Shown here one piece after another: positions 40,979 through 53,131 of a stretch of 64,000 nucleotides of DNA. This DNA is from Rhizoclosmatium globosum (lineage: Eukaryota > Chytridiomycota > Chytridiomycetes > Chytridiales > Chytriomycetaceae). The stretch spans positions 1 through 64,000 of the forward strand of contig MCGO01000007.1 of NCBI GenBank assembly GCA_002104985.1, written 5' to 3'. The notes under the pieces are model-generated. The model saw nothing but the letters and a program-made list of their open reading frames with translations, did not search any database and was not told the origin of the DNA. The position numbers and the translations under genes were made by a program. Positions within the stretch are counted from its first letter, which is position 1. Each line of letters opens with the position of its first letter.

Positions 40979-42196
40979 ATGTTTGAATTCCCACAGGTGG
41001 TGCAGCTTGCCACCAGCCATGGACTTACCCTGCTGTGCCACAATGAGACTTCGCGTGTTGCCATCTTTCAGTATCCGAGCGACATTTCGCAGTGGAAGGT
41101 CAATGTTTATTACACCACGCAAACTGTTGCTACTGTGATAAATCATCCCGTCAAAGGACGAACGCAGTTATTCAGACGAAACGTATCCTTGGCAGACCTC
41201 GGCAAAATATTTCAGAATGCGCGGGTTCATACTGGAAAGGGATATTATCGCCTTTCAGATTTAGGGTCAGGGAATGTTAAGTTGGAACCCTTTGTTGTGG
41301 CGACAATAGGGGACGATGACCAGTATGATGAAGAAACAGCACTCAAGAAACAGCTTATTTCTTTAGAGGAACAGACGAAAGTTGTGAAAGAACTCTTGGA
41401 TGTCTTTGAACAAAAGAGGAAACGCGAAGCAGAAGAAGCTTTGCGAATTCAAAAAGAACGGGAAGCACGAGAGGAATCTCAAAGAGTGGAAAGGGAGAGA
41501 CAAAGGCGGCTCGAAGAGGAACGCGAAGGAGAAAGGATTCAGAAAGCAGAACGAGCACGGAAGCTTAAGAAACGCGGTTCTACTGTGGACTGGAGTTTGT
41601 GTTACGCTGAACATATTCCAAAAACGATGGACTCTACGAAATGCCTTGCGCTGAGTCCATCTGGTGGATACGCAGTGATCTCTGACGATGGTGATTCCGG
41701 ACATCACTCAATTCCAGATAACATAGCCGACGTTTTAGCAAAACAGCATCACAAAAATCTGGACTACTTTTATTTCGGACCGAACGGAGACTATTACATT
41801 CAAAAAACAAATGGAAAGAGATTTTGGAGCTTTCCTGAGGGGCGACAAAAGGACTTTGACAATCAACTGTCCGTAAAATGGGTTGAGTTCATGGCGTTTG
41901 GGCAAAATGGTTCCTACTACGTAAAATTCAGTGATGGGTCGAGTTCTTGGTGCAATGTACCAGATGAATTAAATCGTATCCTCAAAAGCCCAGCGAGCAA
42001 GAATCGGACGGTTTGCAGTGTTTGGTTGAGCAACTTGGGGGATGGATTTTGTATCATATTTGAGGATGGTGGATGTACATTTCAGGGTGTGACTTTTCCA
42101 AAACGATTGTACGACACGTTAATCAATCCGAACGTACGAGTCAAACAATTACTCTACATGGAGAGTAATCGGACATTCATTGTTCGTTATTCTTGA
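40979..42196 (+). CDS. Coiled-coil protein with C-terminal GxYY-type beta-repeats (unknown function)
   Basis: The protein has 405 residues in a single exon. The N-terminal globular part (1-115) contains VNVYYTTQTVATVINHP and RVHTGKGYYRLSD. Residues about 125-200 form a long, highly charged coiled coil (EQKRKREAEEALRIQKER). The C-terminal half has at least four repeats of the form F-x-PNG-x-YYI or FGQNGSYYVKFSDGSSSW, each ending in an aromatic/Trp, suggesting a small beta-propeller or beta-meander. There is no signal peptide or membrane segment. I do not recognise the family by name. It sits between Y14 and the kinase gene in the same direction. Confidence 0.75.
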   Translation: MFEFPQVVQLATSHGLTLLCHNETSRVAIFQYPSDISQWKVNVYYTTQTVATVINHPVKGRTQLFRRNVSLADLGKIFQNARVHTGKGYYRLSDLGSGNVKLEPFVVATIGDDDQYDEETALKKQLISLEEQTKVVKELLDVFEQKRKREAEEALRIQKEREAREESQRVERERQRRLEEEREGERIQKAERARKLKKRGSTVDWSLCYAEHIPKTMDSTKCLALSPSGGYAVISDDGDSGHHSIPDNIADVLAKQHHKNLDYFYFGPNGDYYIQKTNGKRFWSFPEGRQKDFDNQLSVKWVEFMAFGQNGSYYVKFSDGSSSWCNVPDELNRILKSPASKNRTVCSVWLSNLGDGFCIIFEDGGCTFQGVTFPKRLYDTLINPNVRVKQLLYMESNRTFIVRYS

Positions 42197-42397
42197 TTAC
42201 GGAACACATACCCCTTCCTATATGTATCTCCAAAATAAATAGTATGCACTCTCTTTCTTTTGATTAGGTATGGAGGAGGATCAACTCCGAATTTTTCAAC
42301 CTGGCGACAATACACCTTCTCTCCCTCCCTTCAAACACCCAATCAAAACCGACCTTTACTCTCTCGTCGCGTCCAAACCAAACAAACTCAAAAGTAC

Positions 42398-44880
42398 ATG
42401 TCCACAACACAGCGCCAAACCGTCTACAGCAGCCACGTCTCGCACGATCAACCTCTGAAACCTCCAACAGAGAAACAACGTTCCTCCCTCGCGACGTTAG
42501 CCCACTCTTTCGACTCAGTTTCAGGAATAAACCAAACGCGTAAACTCGGACTCTCTTCAGACTTTTCGTCTTCAAACCCGCTCAGTCACATCGCTGAAAC
42601 CGAAAGTGACAGTGAAGACCGTGTCGTATCAATAGACGTCCCTTCAGAGTCAGACAAACATAAATCTTCGTCTGGAATACAAACAAAACTCCCTAAACGC
42701 GCGTTGGACGTGAAAGCAAAGCAAGTCGAGTGGTCTTCCATTCGGGAATCAAAAGAAAAAGTCATGAGTTCAAAGTCAGCCTCTGGAGTCATGCATCCTG
42801 TCGTTTCTAAAACAAAGGAATCAGAGAGTGTGAACGCGTTAAAGAGGTGGCATCATGCTGTTGTTCCTCTTGCTGAAGATCTGCATCATCGAAAGATTTC
42901 TGGAACTTCATCAGAGTATTCCAATGAAAGTGAAAATGAAAGCGAGTATAGCGGATCTAATACTGATGAAGGCTCTGCAAACTCGGATGAGAATGATACC
43001 GTTGTCTCCTCTGATGAAGGCGATTCTGAAGATTCCCGGTCCAATTCGGATTCTATGGAATCTGCAGACTCAGAACAACGTTCTCGGATGGCTTCTATTG
43101 GTGGTGTGCCTGTCATTACGACAGCGCCGGAGAACTTGGGTCAGTCGAATCATTGGAGTTCAAGTGGCGAAGCAAACAGCAAACACTCACTGGATACAAG
43201 GATCCCTTCTGATCAGCCAAGCTCCAAAAACATGTATAAAGCCAGTATGCCGTCATTTGAAGAAGAAGAGGAAGACGAACCGAGACATAAGAATACCCAT
43301 CTCCTCCCTCCCCAATCACTTCAATCAAAAACCGTGGCTCCAGTCCAACAACAGCATCACGGCTTAGGACACTGGAAACTCCCCCCTCTTTTGAAAAAGA
43401 TTGTATACGGCAGCCAAGAATCTACGTTCGCTGCAAAGGCACCAGCCAAAGAATCACGGCCACCCACAAATTCGAAACCATCTCAAATCCCAGTCACATC
43501 TGCAACACCATCTCCACAGCGGAGTAATCTCCCTATACCCGTCGCGAAAAGCAAGCCTTCAACGGCGAATAACTTGATCCATGCTGTCCAGAAAATCACT
43601 TCTCTCGGAAAGAACCGCGTGGGCTCTGACCCTGGGCTTGCAAAGTTGTCTTCATCATTAGGAAGCAACTTGCATATTTCGAATGGAACTACGTTGGGAG
43701 GCGGGTCGAGTAAGACACTTGCTGCTGATAGTAAAGGTAGTTTGAGTTATGGCGGGGGTGGTACGATTTGGGATGACGAGGATATGGCGAGGGAATCGGA
43801 GACGAAAATGGGGCTTTCGGATGAAGAGTGTTTTATGGCTGCTAAAATCCGGTTTGAGGCTAAGTACAAGGTAACTTCGAGCATAAGATCCAGTTTGAAA
43901 TGCTGACGTTTTGACTTTATTCAGATTCAGAAACAGTTGGGAGCTGGAGGTCATTCGACTGTCCGTCTTGCCATTCGATCTTATGACAATAAGCCAGTGG
44001 TCTGTAAATTTATCAAGAACTCATCTGTCTGGCATTGGGACGAATGTAAAATCACTGGTCGGCAGCGTCCCCTCGAAATCAAAGTGATGCGCAAGTTCTC
44101 TAATCTGAATAATGGACGGGGACATCCGAATCTCATCAACTATTACGAACATTTTGAGTTAAACGGGAAGTTCATGATCATCATGGAGTACATGGGCGAG
44201 AATTGGATTGACTTGTATGACTATATTGAAGAATATGGGCCTGTGAGGGAGGATGTTAGTATGGAGATATTTAGGAGTATTGTGGAGACATTGGTGTTCT
44301 TACATAGCATTGGATATTACCACAATGACATCAAAGGTAAATTCTGTCATTCTCTTGGTCCCTTCTAATTTACGTAAACAACACAGACGAAAACGTTATG
44401 ATCCACTCCAAAACTCGACAAATTAAGCTCATCGACTTTGGCTCTGCAACACCCGTTCCGGGACCTGACGACAAAACTCCAAACCTCTGCGAAAACTTTT
44501 ACGGAACTAAAAAGTTTGCGGCACCCGAAGCTGTTCTGGGAGACCCATATAACCCTGAAATGCAAGAATCGTGGGCTCTTGGGACGCTTCTCTTTGTGTT
44601 GCTCTTCAAGCTTGATCCTTTCACAACAGATGAAGAGATTATGGGGACAGATATCCTGCGACGCATTAATAAGTTCCGGGCTATGGCTGCGAAGAATTTG
44701 GCTCAGAGGCGGGCACATCCACAAGGCATAAGCGAATTGACGGGTGTATTGGGAGATATCTCTGATGACGCTGTTGAAGCGCTTTGTGCGATGATGGAGA
44801 AAGACCCAACAAAACGGATTAAGGTGAAGGATATTCTTCAACTTGTTGCTGTGAAGAAATCAAGAAAAGTCCGGATTTGA
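42398..44880 (+). CDS. Ser/Thr protein kinase with long disordered N-terminus and HND for HRD (PASK/CAMK-like)
   Basis: Three exons (42398-43870, 43925-44336, 44387-44880) give 792 residues in frame. The first 490 residues are Ser/Pro/Asp/Glu-rich and disordered, with an acidic tract NESENESEYSGSNTDE. The kinase domain begins KIQKQLGAGGHSTVRLA (Gly loop) and has VVCKFIK (VAIK Lys). The catalytic loop reads YYHNDIKDENV: Arg of HRD is Asn, but Asp and the DEN Asn remain. DFGSA and FAAPEAVLGDPY (APE) follow. DIKDENV and LIDFGSA recall PAS-domain kinases and PIM kinases, but no PAS domain is visible. The start is the first ATG in frame; an ATG at 42270 in another frame would need an indel to connect. 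Confidence 0.88.
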
Positions 44881-44990
44881 TATCCCTGCTTGTTTCTTGA
44901 TGAACTCTTTTTATTCTCATGACATTCTCATTTTATTTCTTATTAGTAAAAACTGGTTCAATGTTGAAACATAATCTCGTTGTGGTAAAG

Positions 44991-45251
44991 TCAACGTGCG
45001 AATACTGTAGAAGTCAAATAAAACAGTGCAACATAGACAACTACAACACTTGTGAGCCAAAAATATGATAAGTTTGGGTGTCCCACACTTGCTGTAGACG
45101 TTAGGGGTGGGAAGTTATTCTTGTCATTCATGAATGCAAAGTAGGCTGGCAAGCAGTTACTATCCATCTCGTCACAAATAGAGCGAGCAGTAGTCTCAAA
45201 AGTTAATAATAACAGCCAAAGTGAGGCGATATGGCCCAGAGTGCGTTGCAT
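44991..45251 (-). CDS. Small secreted or GPI-anchored-like protein (hypothetical)
   Basis: An 86-residue frame starts MQRTLGHIASLWLLLLTFET, a good signal peptide. Two Cys (SICDEMDSNCLPAYFAF) follow, then a short polar segment and a C-terminal hydrophobic tail (WLTSVVVVYVALFYLTSTV). The layout matches tiny GPI-anchored or two-pass membrane proteins. It lies just 3' of the copper monooxygenase gene in the same orientation. The frame is open six codons further upstream (ATG at 45267-45269). There is no known relative; a chance frame cannot be excluded. Confidence 0.4.
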   Translation of the reverse strand: MQRTLGHIASLWLLLLTFETTARSICDEMDSNCLPAYFAFMNDKNNFPPLTSTASVGHPNLSYFWLTSVVVVYVALFYLTSTVFAR

Positions 45252-45305
45252 GATGGGAAATAACAGCAAATAGTAAATCTCTTGTTTGATATAATTGCAT
45301 AATAT

Positions 45306-47295
45306 CTACAAAAACAATGCGAACACGACAAAGGATAGAAAAGAAAACACGTTTTGTCCTGCTGATCCAGGTTGAACCAAAAGCGACCGTTTGCAGATTG
45401 GTGGTATGAAAGGCTGATAATTTGGCATCGGAGAAGACACAATCCACCTAAGCATAAAGTATTAGAATTTCTTAGGTTCTCACTGATATTACCCTTTTGC
45501 CATTGCGTTTGCAATCGCCGTCACGTTCAGAGAACTTCCGCCAGTCAAACTTTCGAGGTTAGCCTGCGTCGAACATGCGGCCATTTGTTGTTGACTACTT
45601 CCGAGACAAACAGCAATGTTTGGCATCGCCGGATAATACGTCACAAAGTTGAAGCACATTTCGTTCGTTGTTGATTCTCCGAACCGTGTCGTATAGTTAC
45701 GACTGGAGGGAAGATACGTACACCGCGTCAATAGAATATCTCCAGGCATAATAACAGCACTCGGGTCTGTCGGGGGACTCGCTCCTTGATAGCTGAATGA
45801 AAACTTGTTAATTATTGTCTTGAATAACGTAAAGTAATGTCTCACAAGAAATTGTAGTAATTTCTATCGCCCAAAGTCGCGATTTCTTGCCCATTTCGAA
45901 TCTGCTTTGTGGTGATGTTGAATCCGAGTGTATGCATGTGGAATCCGTTTGAAATCACGGTAAGATTTTGTGGAAACTGTTTCGTGCACGATGCTGGACA
46001 TATATTCCAAGTGGTCGACGTAAAATTAGAGCTATTCGCAGGTATTTTAATTTCTTCATTCCCGAGAGTCAAAATTCCAATGTCGTTGGGCCTGAGGACA
46101 GTTGTGTAATATATCTTCATACCGCTACTGTCGATCAAGTTTGATAGGTTATCTTGATTGTTGTAATGAATCTGAAGTGCAAAGTATCGAATGGCGTTTA
46201 CGCCGGTTCCGATCGCGAAACCTGCTTGTGCAGGGAAAAGGATTGTTCCAGCTCCAGGAACCCAGGCCAGAGTAAACTTCAGCGTAAATTTAGAGAAGTT
46301 ATTTGATTATCGAAGCGTTACCTGTGAACACGCTGCTGTCATACTGCTGCATTCATACAAGTCTCCAAATGAGCTTGGTTTCCCCGTACAGCCATACATA
46401 ATCATATGATGAACCACACTTCGAAAACAGCAATTAATAGAACGCATTCTTCGAATATTGACTCACTTTGTCGTGATTATACCTTCATATTGCACGACGT
46501 GGTATTTTTGATCGGATGGAAGTTCGAAGTGCACACAAAGGTAACTAGTCAATGTTGATGGAACAGTCACGTTTGGAAACTGAATTGAGACTGTATTTAG
46601 GTTCGAAGTAGCGGCCAATTGTTTCACAGCCTTCAAGGCTTTTGCTTTCTGAATCCCAACCGTCGAGTTAGCGGGTGCTGGGTATAGTGTAACAACAGCG
46701 TTTCCACGATTATTTGGTCCATGGTAGCCAATATTAGTCGTCGACTGTCCATATGCAAAAATGATGTGCTGCTGCTGTGCTGAAACAATTTCATAGTCCA
46801 TTGAATCACAGGTTTTTGTAGGCCTCATAAATGTAAAAACTGTATTTGTATCAGACGGACGAGGTGGTGTTAAAAGAATAGCATCTTGTTGATCGTCAAC
46901 GGTGGGTGTGACAGTCGTAGTCGCGAAAGAATCCTAAACGGAACGCTAGTTAATTTATGATCTGAAGAAATGGCTTGGGAAAAAACCTGTATGTAGTACG
47001 AGCCACTGGTCGCATTTTTGAGAAGTATCCAGATATCAGCCCCAAACATTCCACCCATCTGGCTGATTCCAAGCCCAATCCAGCTGTTTGAGTTTGATGG
47101 AATATCGACGTCTACTCCAAAGATAACAACTGACGCATTTACTGACCAATGTAAAGCATAATTGGGTGCGATCATGGCGCAGTTTGTAAACTGCTTTGGC
47201 GACAGATTCGTAAAGCAAGATGCAGCTAAAACTACAACATCGCAAATAAGAATTATGAAATAGAAGGCCACATGAAAGTCGCGGAGGCGTGACAT
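45306..47295 (-). CDS. DOMON-Cu(II) type II monooxygenase (DBM/MOXD1/PHM-like), copy 1
   Basis: About eight exons encode a protein of roughly 580 residues, starting MSRLRDFHVAFYFIILICDV (signal peptide). A DOMON domain (about 25-110) has WSVNASVVIFGVDVDIP and GMFGADIWILLKNATSGSYY. The two copper-monooxygenase domains carry the known ligand motifs: VVHHMIMYGC (CuM/CuH pair His), LQIHYNN (third His), FHMHTLG (H-x-H site) and NEMCFNFVTYY (Met ligand). The last exon, after a 47-nt intron, adds a hydrophobic tail (VFSFLSFVVFALFL), typical of a GPI-anchor signal. Many N-x-S/T sites are present. The family uses ascorbate, O2 and two coppers to hydroxylate dopamine or peptide glycine; the substrate here is unknown. 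It is tandem with copy 2. Confidence 0.88.
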
Positions 47296-47401
47296 CAGAA
47301 GTTTGAGGGCAAGTTATGAAGGATTGTCAGTTAGACAAGAATCAACGAATACACTGATAATTTTTGATATTTGATTTGATGTGAAGTAAAAATCAACAAG
47401 C

Positions 47402-49423
47402 TTAAAGTAGAAAGACAACCAGCGCGACCAAACCCAGCGACAACCCCATCGTTACAATCCCACTCAGCTTTGGATTCACGACAAACGACGGAGTACAAAC
47501 CGGCGCCTTATACTCTTCAAACACAGGGAACGGAGCCGGAACCAACAATCCTTCCTTCTCCAACTGCGATCGAGTCTTATTTCCTATTCTCAAATCATTT
47601 CCACAAGCAGCTTGAGGGTTCGTCGCATTATCCCCACTCAAACAGAACTCAATGTCCGGCATTGCCGGATAATACGTCAAGAAGTTGAAGCACATTTCGT
47701 CTTCTGTACTTTCGCCAAAGACAGTGTAGTTGCTGCGAACGTTAAGGGTGGGAATATATGCGCACTTTGTCAAAAGCGTGTCATCGGGACTGATGACGGC
47801 ACCTTTTTGAAATGGCGCAAGACCTCCTTGAAAGCTGTGGAGCGGACTTAATTGATTATTTATTGCAACACAAGGACTTACTTGAAGTCGTAGTAATGGA
47901 CAGCACCTAATGGAACAATCTCTTTTCCGTCGCGAATTTGACGCGTTGTGGAGTTTTGACCAAGCATATGCATGTGAAAAAAGTTATTGATGATGGTTAG
48001 GTTGGTAGGAAACTGCTTCGTGCATGCGGTGGGACACACATTCCATTGAGTGGAGTAGTAGGATGGGTCGTTGCCACTGATGTTGAAATTCGTGTCTCCC
48101 AGAATCAAGACTCCCATATCGTTCGGTCTTAATTGTGTGGTGTAGAAGAGTCTCATTCCACTGCTATCGATGATATTAGACAGAGCATTTGGGTTGTTGT
48201 AGTGGATTTGAAGTGAGAAGTAACGAAGTGCGTTTGTCCCTGTTCCGAATGGAAACCCTACTTCCTTAGGTAAGACGTTCAGACCGATTCCAGGAGCCCA
48301 GGCAAGCGTAACTGTAATATGGTCAATTCCTTAATCGTACATCCATCGTTCATAAAAACCCACATTTGCTACAAGAAGGAGACATGCTCGCGCATTCGTA
48401 TAGATCTCCAAAAGACTTAGGCTTATCTACGCAACCATAAATGATCATGTGATGTACCAGCCTTACGTATTTGTTATTTAACTGAGAGCAGTCACAGATT
48501 CGATTCTTACTTTGTGGTCAGAATCGCCTCATATTGTACAACGTGATACTTTCTGTCGGCTGGGACTTGAAAATGCGTACAAAGATACGTCGTGTGGGCG
48601 GGAGGGACGGTGACGTTGGGGAATTGAATCTCAAATACTTTCAACTCTGACGCAGCTTGCAGAGCTTGGACAGCCTGTAAAGATTCTGCTCGAGTATCAA
48701 CAGAAGAAGGGTCATGAAACAGTGTTGCGACAGCATTCCCTCTGGTTTTGGGGCCATGGTAGTTGAGTGATCCCTCGGATGATCCATACGCCCTGCGGAA
48801 GACGAATTAGACTTAAACATTTCGGAGCGAGTTTATAAATTCACCAAATGAGATGTTGGCTAAGCCCTTCTTTAATTTCGTGATCGTTGTCGGGATCACA
48901 TGTTTTCAAGGGACGCATAAACGTGAACACTGTGTGATTCGCGGCAGAATCTGGGGCAGTCAACAGTTCGACATCTTGCTGGGAGTCAGCAATTGGTGTC
49001 GCGGTTGTTGTGGAGAATGAATCCTTGCGTAACTCCAAATCAATAAACTGACATCACACCCCACACCCAACAACAAACCTGCATGTAATATTCCCCTTTT
49101 CCATTCTGTCTCAGAATCCAAATATCAGCGCCATGCATTCCTCCCATTTCGGAGCTATTTGTGATTCAGTCAGGGGAAAAGGCGTGAAGGCGGGATGGTC
49201 CTCACATTCCCACGCCAATCCACTGCTTTTCGGAGGGAGCAACATCAACATCGACTCCAAATACAATGACGGATGAGTTGGACTTCCAGTAGAGAGCAAA
49301 TGTGGGGGAAACAAGAAGACAGTTTGGGAAGTCAGATTGGGCAAGATTCGCGTAACAAGATGTTGCATGAGCAGAATGGAGCCAATAAGAAAACACGAGG
49401 GCGAGACTGGCGAGTAGCAGCAT
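47402..49423 (-). CDS. DOMON-Cu(II) type II monooxygenase, copy 2
   Basis: Multi-exon, with start MLLLASLALVFSYWLHSAHA (signal peptide with cleavage near HAT-SC). The DOMON domain reads YWKSNSSVIVFGVDVDVAP and, after an intron, SSEMGGMHGADIWILRQ. Catalytic motifs are VHHMIIYGC, LQIHYNNPN, FHMHMLG and DEMCFNFLTYY. The C-terminus ends with a hydrophobic segment (SGIVTMGLSLGLVALVVFLL) after PVCTPSF, GPI-anchor-like. The start codon is only 273 bp from the divergent ATG of the PstS-membrane gene at 49697, so the two probably share a promoter region. It is closely related to copies 1 and 3. Confidence 0.88.
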
Positions 49424-49696
49424 GGTTGGAACTTGGATTCACTTTTTGGTGACGGGATTGAATTGCTGTCTTTCCCACAACTGAGAAAACTGTCAAAGTT
49501 GGATCGAACTTGTTGACGAAATCAAATGATGACAAATTTAATGTCACGAGAACACGTCAGGAAAGCTCAATGCGAAATGGACCGATAGGCATGGATCCTC
49601 AGTGATTTCCATTTCAGACCCTTGTAATCCTATTGTTCAGTTTTAACCACCCCACAAACGCACAATCGCTCAAACACTGTTGTTGTCTTGTATAAA
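49424..49696. promoter_or_regulatory. Shared divergent promoter region of a Cu-monooxygenase and a PstS-membrane gene
   Basis: These 273 bp separate two start codons that point away from each other. A TATA-like tataaaatgg lies directly at the plus-strand start (49691), too close to act as a classical TATA box. AT-rich stretches occur at about 49530-49545. I see no palindromic operator. Co-regulation is inference from the arrangement. Confidence 0.4.
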
Positions 49697-52600
49697 ATGG
49701 GATCTGGGGAGCCACACGTGTCCTCTGTCGCTGGTTCCAAACAGTCGAAGCCAGGTGGAACCTTGACTCGAGACCAGTCGAAGCCTCCAAAACCACCTGT
49801 TCTTTTGCAGTTTCGCATTGCGATGCTTACAGTACTTCCACTTTCGGCTATTGCACTCATTTGCGTTCTTCTCTCTTCGCGAGTCCATGAATCAGTCCCG
49901 AATATTAGCCACGATTCGATTCCTCATCTTTTAATCAACGCGTCGGGTTCTTCATTGATTACGCACTATTACCAGGCCGGGTTCTCTCGCTTTGAGGAAT
50001 ATCTTCTTCAGCAACAGTCGTCATATATCCCTGATTTGGATTTTCGGCCAGGATCTAACATACTTGGTCAATCTGAATTCTTTGCAGGCTACAATCTTTT
50101 TGCTGCAACTGACGTTGATGTATCTGCTGACGATGGAAAGTACTTTCTTCCAGATGACGATAGTCTGCCTTCAAATGCAACGAAGTACATCGATCCTCGA
50201 GTTCCTGCCCATTATGGAAATATTTTGATCCCGTTTATTGGCCAAGCTGTTGGAATTGCGTTCAATATTCCAGGTTTCCCAAAGGACAAGCAGTTAGTAC
50301 TGAACGGACCAGTGTTGGGCGACATTTTCTGTCAAGCGATAACAATGTGGAATGATCCGGCAATAAAGGCTCTGAACCCCAACGTTGATTTGCCAAACGA
50401 AACCATTCGAGTGATCGGGTACGTGATGACGACGTTTTTCTATCGCCATTGACTGACGGAAACCAAAATTCAGACGAGGAGACGTTACACCGACAAACTT
50501 AATACTTAGTCTATATCTCGGCAAGTACTCAGCTACCTTCAAAAAATTGGTTGGTGCTTCTGCATTCCCAAAGTGGCCAAAAGGAACAACATTGGCATAT
50601 ACCGCGATTGAGATGGTTTACACTCTTTCTACGCTTCGATATGCAATAGCTTATATAGCGATAGAAACTGTGAAACAAGCTGTGACACTGGGTTTGCCTG
50701 CTAGTATTGCATTCGTTATCAATGCGAACCAGACCCTCAGCGCTCCACAGCCAACCAATGTGATTGCAGCGATAGAAGGCATGACGTCTAATCTTCCCTT
50801 CACTCGACACAATTTTATATTACCATTTGACATTAACGTACCAAGTGCTTATCCAATCACCGTCGTATCTCACACGCTTTTACGAGAGAATTATTACTAT
50901 TTCAGCCCTAGAAATCAATCTGAGTGCGATCGAGTGAAGGCGATGGTCTATTTCTTCCAATTCGTCTTCACTGACACAACAGTTTCCCAAGATATTACGG
51001 ATATTGGCGCTGTCCCTATTGCTGGTACCACCTTGTCGAAAAATTTACAGGCGCTTAATTTGATTACCTGTAATCGTCGCAACGTAATGGAAGAGCTGAT
51101 GGGTGATTTAGAGAAAGTTGCTTTCTACACCAACAGTTGAGTGATCATTTTCTTCAACCAAAGATGCTGAAAAAAATATATAGGAACAAGCGAATATGAA
51201 TGGGAGACTTCGGTGACGTTTTGGAACAATCACGACAAGTTTGCTGCATCACCGATAAGCTCATTCCTGTACATACTATTCTACGCAAGTCTTATCCTTT
51301 GTAACGCCATTCCTTTTGCTTCAAATATGAATCGATACCTCTCCGAACAGTCTGTCTCGCATACAGACGACAGTGAAGTTCAAACCGGCGAAAACATAAA
51401 ACGAAGTTCGGTTCCTCACGACGAGCTCGACGAAGACGAGTTGGAAGATCTGAAAGAGCAAGAAGAACTACAAGCAGCGAGAAAAGCTGGCAAGATTCCA
51501 TTCACATTGCAAAATGTATTGGGAATCGTCACCCAGTTTTTCACATGTTTTCAAGTCTTGTATCTCTGCTTGACGCGATCCACCGTGATTCAAAAGAACA
51601 TTTACTTGGACATCATCAGTTATATCGGGTTGATCTTCGATTGGTTCCCTTACTATCTTCTCCTCAACTTTTCTGTACTCATTTGGATTGTATGCATGTT
51701 TTATACAATTTACGGACACGGGATAATGGAGACGTATTATCCGCAAAAACTGATGAGTCTCACAAAGTTTCATGCATTCCTTGCGGAGTTTTTGCCCAAC
51801 TTTGCCGTCATTTTCTACAATCCAAGTGTCGAAATGCTTTCCAAAGTATTTGACTGTCGATTGTCCACGCACAATGGAGAATATCATGGCGAATTAGTAG
51901 GCACGTGTTGGGAAGGAGCGCATTGGTCCATGGCAATCGTGGCTATTGTTCTCGTTTGTACGTTCACGAACTTTGTGGTTAAATTTAGCAAGATTTTGAA
52001 GGTATTGAAGTTTTCTTGACATCAATTTTATTTAGCCAATATTACAGCATCTGCGAAAGCAATTCGACCTAATCGATGAGGAATGGTGTATCTACGTAGA
52101 CTCAGTAGCCAAAACTTTCATGGTTATCCTCTACTTCAACATTCCGAATGTGTATTTTTTAGGTCTTACGTTCGTACTTCTCGTTGGACTCTCCCTCTGC
52201 TCATTGATTGGAAAACCCAATACCATCTACTGGTACAACTATTTCCGCGGCGGAATCTATTTATACAGTGCGGCGGTTTATCTCATCCTGTTTGTTCTGG
52301 AAATTATTGTCAAAGAGGATGATTATGAGAAACGAACGGCAATTTATCAGCCTCTTTGTTTGGCTATCTTGGTCTCAGCTATTGCTCTATGTGCAACTTT
52401 GTACCTTACCATCAGAGCAAAGTATAAAACCGGACTGACTAAAGCTGAACAGCAAATGAAGGAGGAGGACTTGAAAAAGTTTTTTGCGGCTTTTGATGGT
52501 GATGACTCCGAAATTCTTAAATCAGCAGCTGAATCAGGCGCTGGGAGTGTGCAGGGCGGTAATGCGGCGAGACAATTCGGTAGTGTTACTAGCCAGCAGA

Positions 52601-53013
52601 GTGTCAGTCCTGCTTTTTGGAACAAAATCGAGACGGTCATTGATAAAGCCAAGAAAGCAAATATGTTGACGAAAGACGAGGCCAAGGCCATTAAGCTTGC
52701 CATCAAAGCCCAAGGTTTCTATAAATTGATTGAAATTTTAATTTAGTTACTGATTTTTTTCCATCAGATCCTGTGATTACCTTAGTGTTCTCCAGATGTG
52801 GAAGAGATGTGAACAAACTTGTGTGAGTACATAAGGGGTCAATTACACATTATTAAATATCCTTATAGTGATCACCTGAAGCGAAAAGTGTTTCAAGTTC
52901 TTGCAAAGACTAAAGACGGGGCCGGTATGAGACCCAGCGCTTTTTCAAAGGCAAACAGTGAGTATGGTGGAGGAAGTCAAGTCTTTATCGCGCACCACCC
53001 CAAAAACGATTAG
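49697..53013 (+). CDS. PstS-like periplasmic-binding domain fused to polytopic membrane domain (putative phosphate-sensing receptor), copy 1
   Basis: Six exons (49697-50418, 50474-51135, 51184-52001, 52048-52714, 52768-52822, 52869-53013) total 1,023 codons in one frame. A membrane anchor (MLTVLPLSAIALICVLLSS, near 40-58) is followed by a PBP type 2 domain like bacterial PstS. Its marks are INASGSSLITHYY, the ATD at the Asp-ligand site, ILIPFIGQAVGIAFNIPG, VLGDIFCQAITMWNDPAIKA and GRGDVTPTN at the RSDGSGTT site. A first TM helix (SSFLYILFYASLILCNAIPF), an acidic loop DELDEDELEDLKEQEE, then about seven more hydrophobic helices follow. The cytoplasmic tail contains KDEAKAIKLAIKA and DPVITLVFSRCGRDVNKLV. 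Bacterial PstS is a free lipoprotein or soluble binding protein of an ABC importer; fusion to a multi-helix membrane part suggests a receptor. That role is inference. Confidence 0.85.
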
Positions 53014-53131
53014 ATCAAGACGATGCTATTCTCTAATTTTTAATATTTTTCACAACTCAACAATGGCATATGTATCCTTTTATTCGGCCAGTAATAAACG
53101 TAAATCTCTTGTTTCAAAGTTCTTCCGAGAT

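Noticed and set aside
42270..42458. 62-codon frame as the true start of the kinase gene
   Set aside because: It overlaps the kinase N-terminal frame without a plausible intron to connect them (the only GT..AG pair would be 19 nt).
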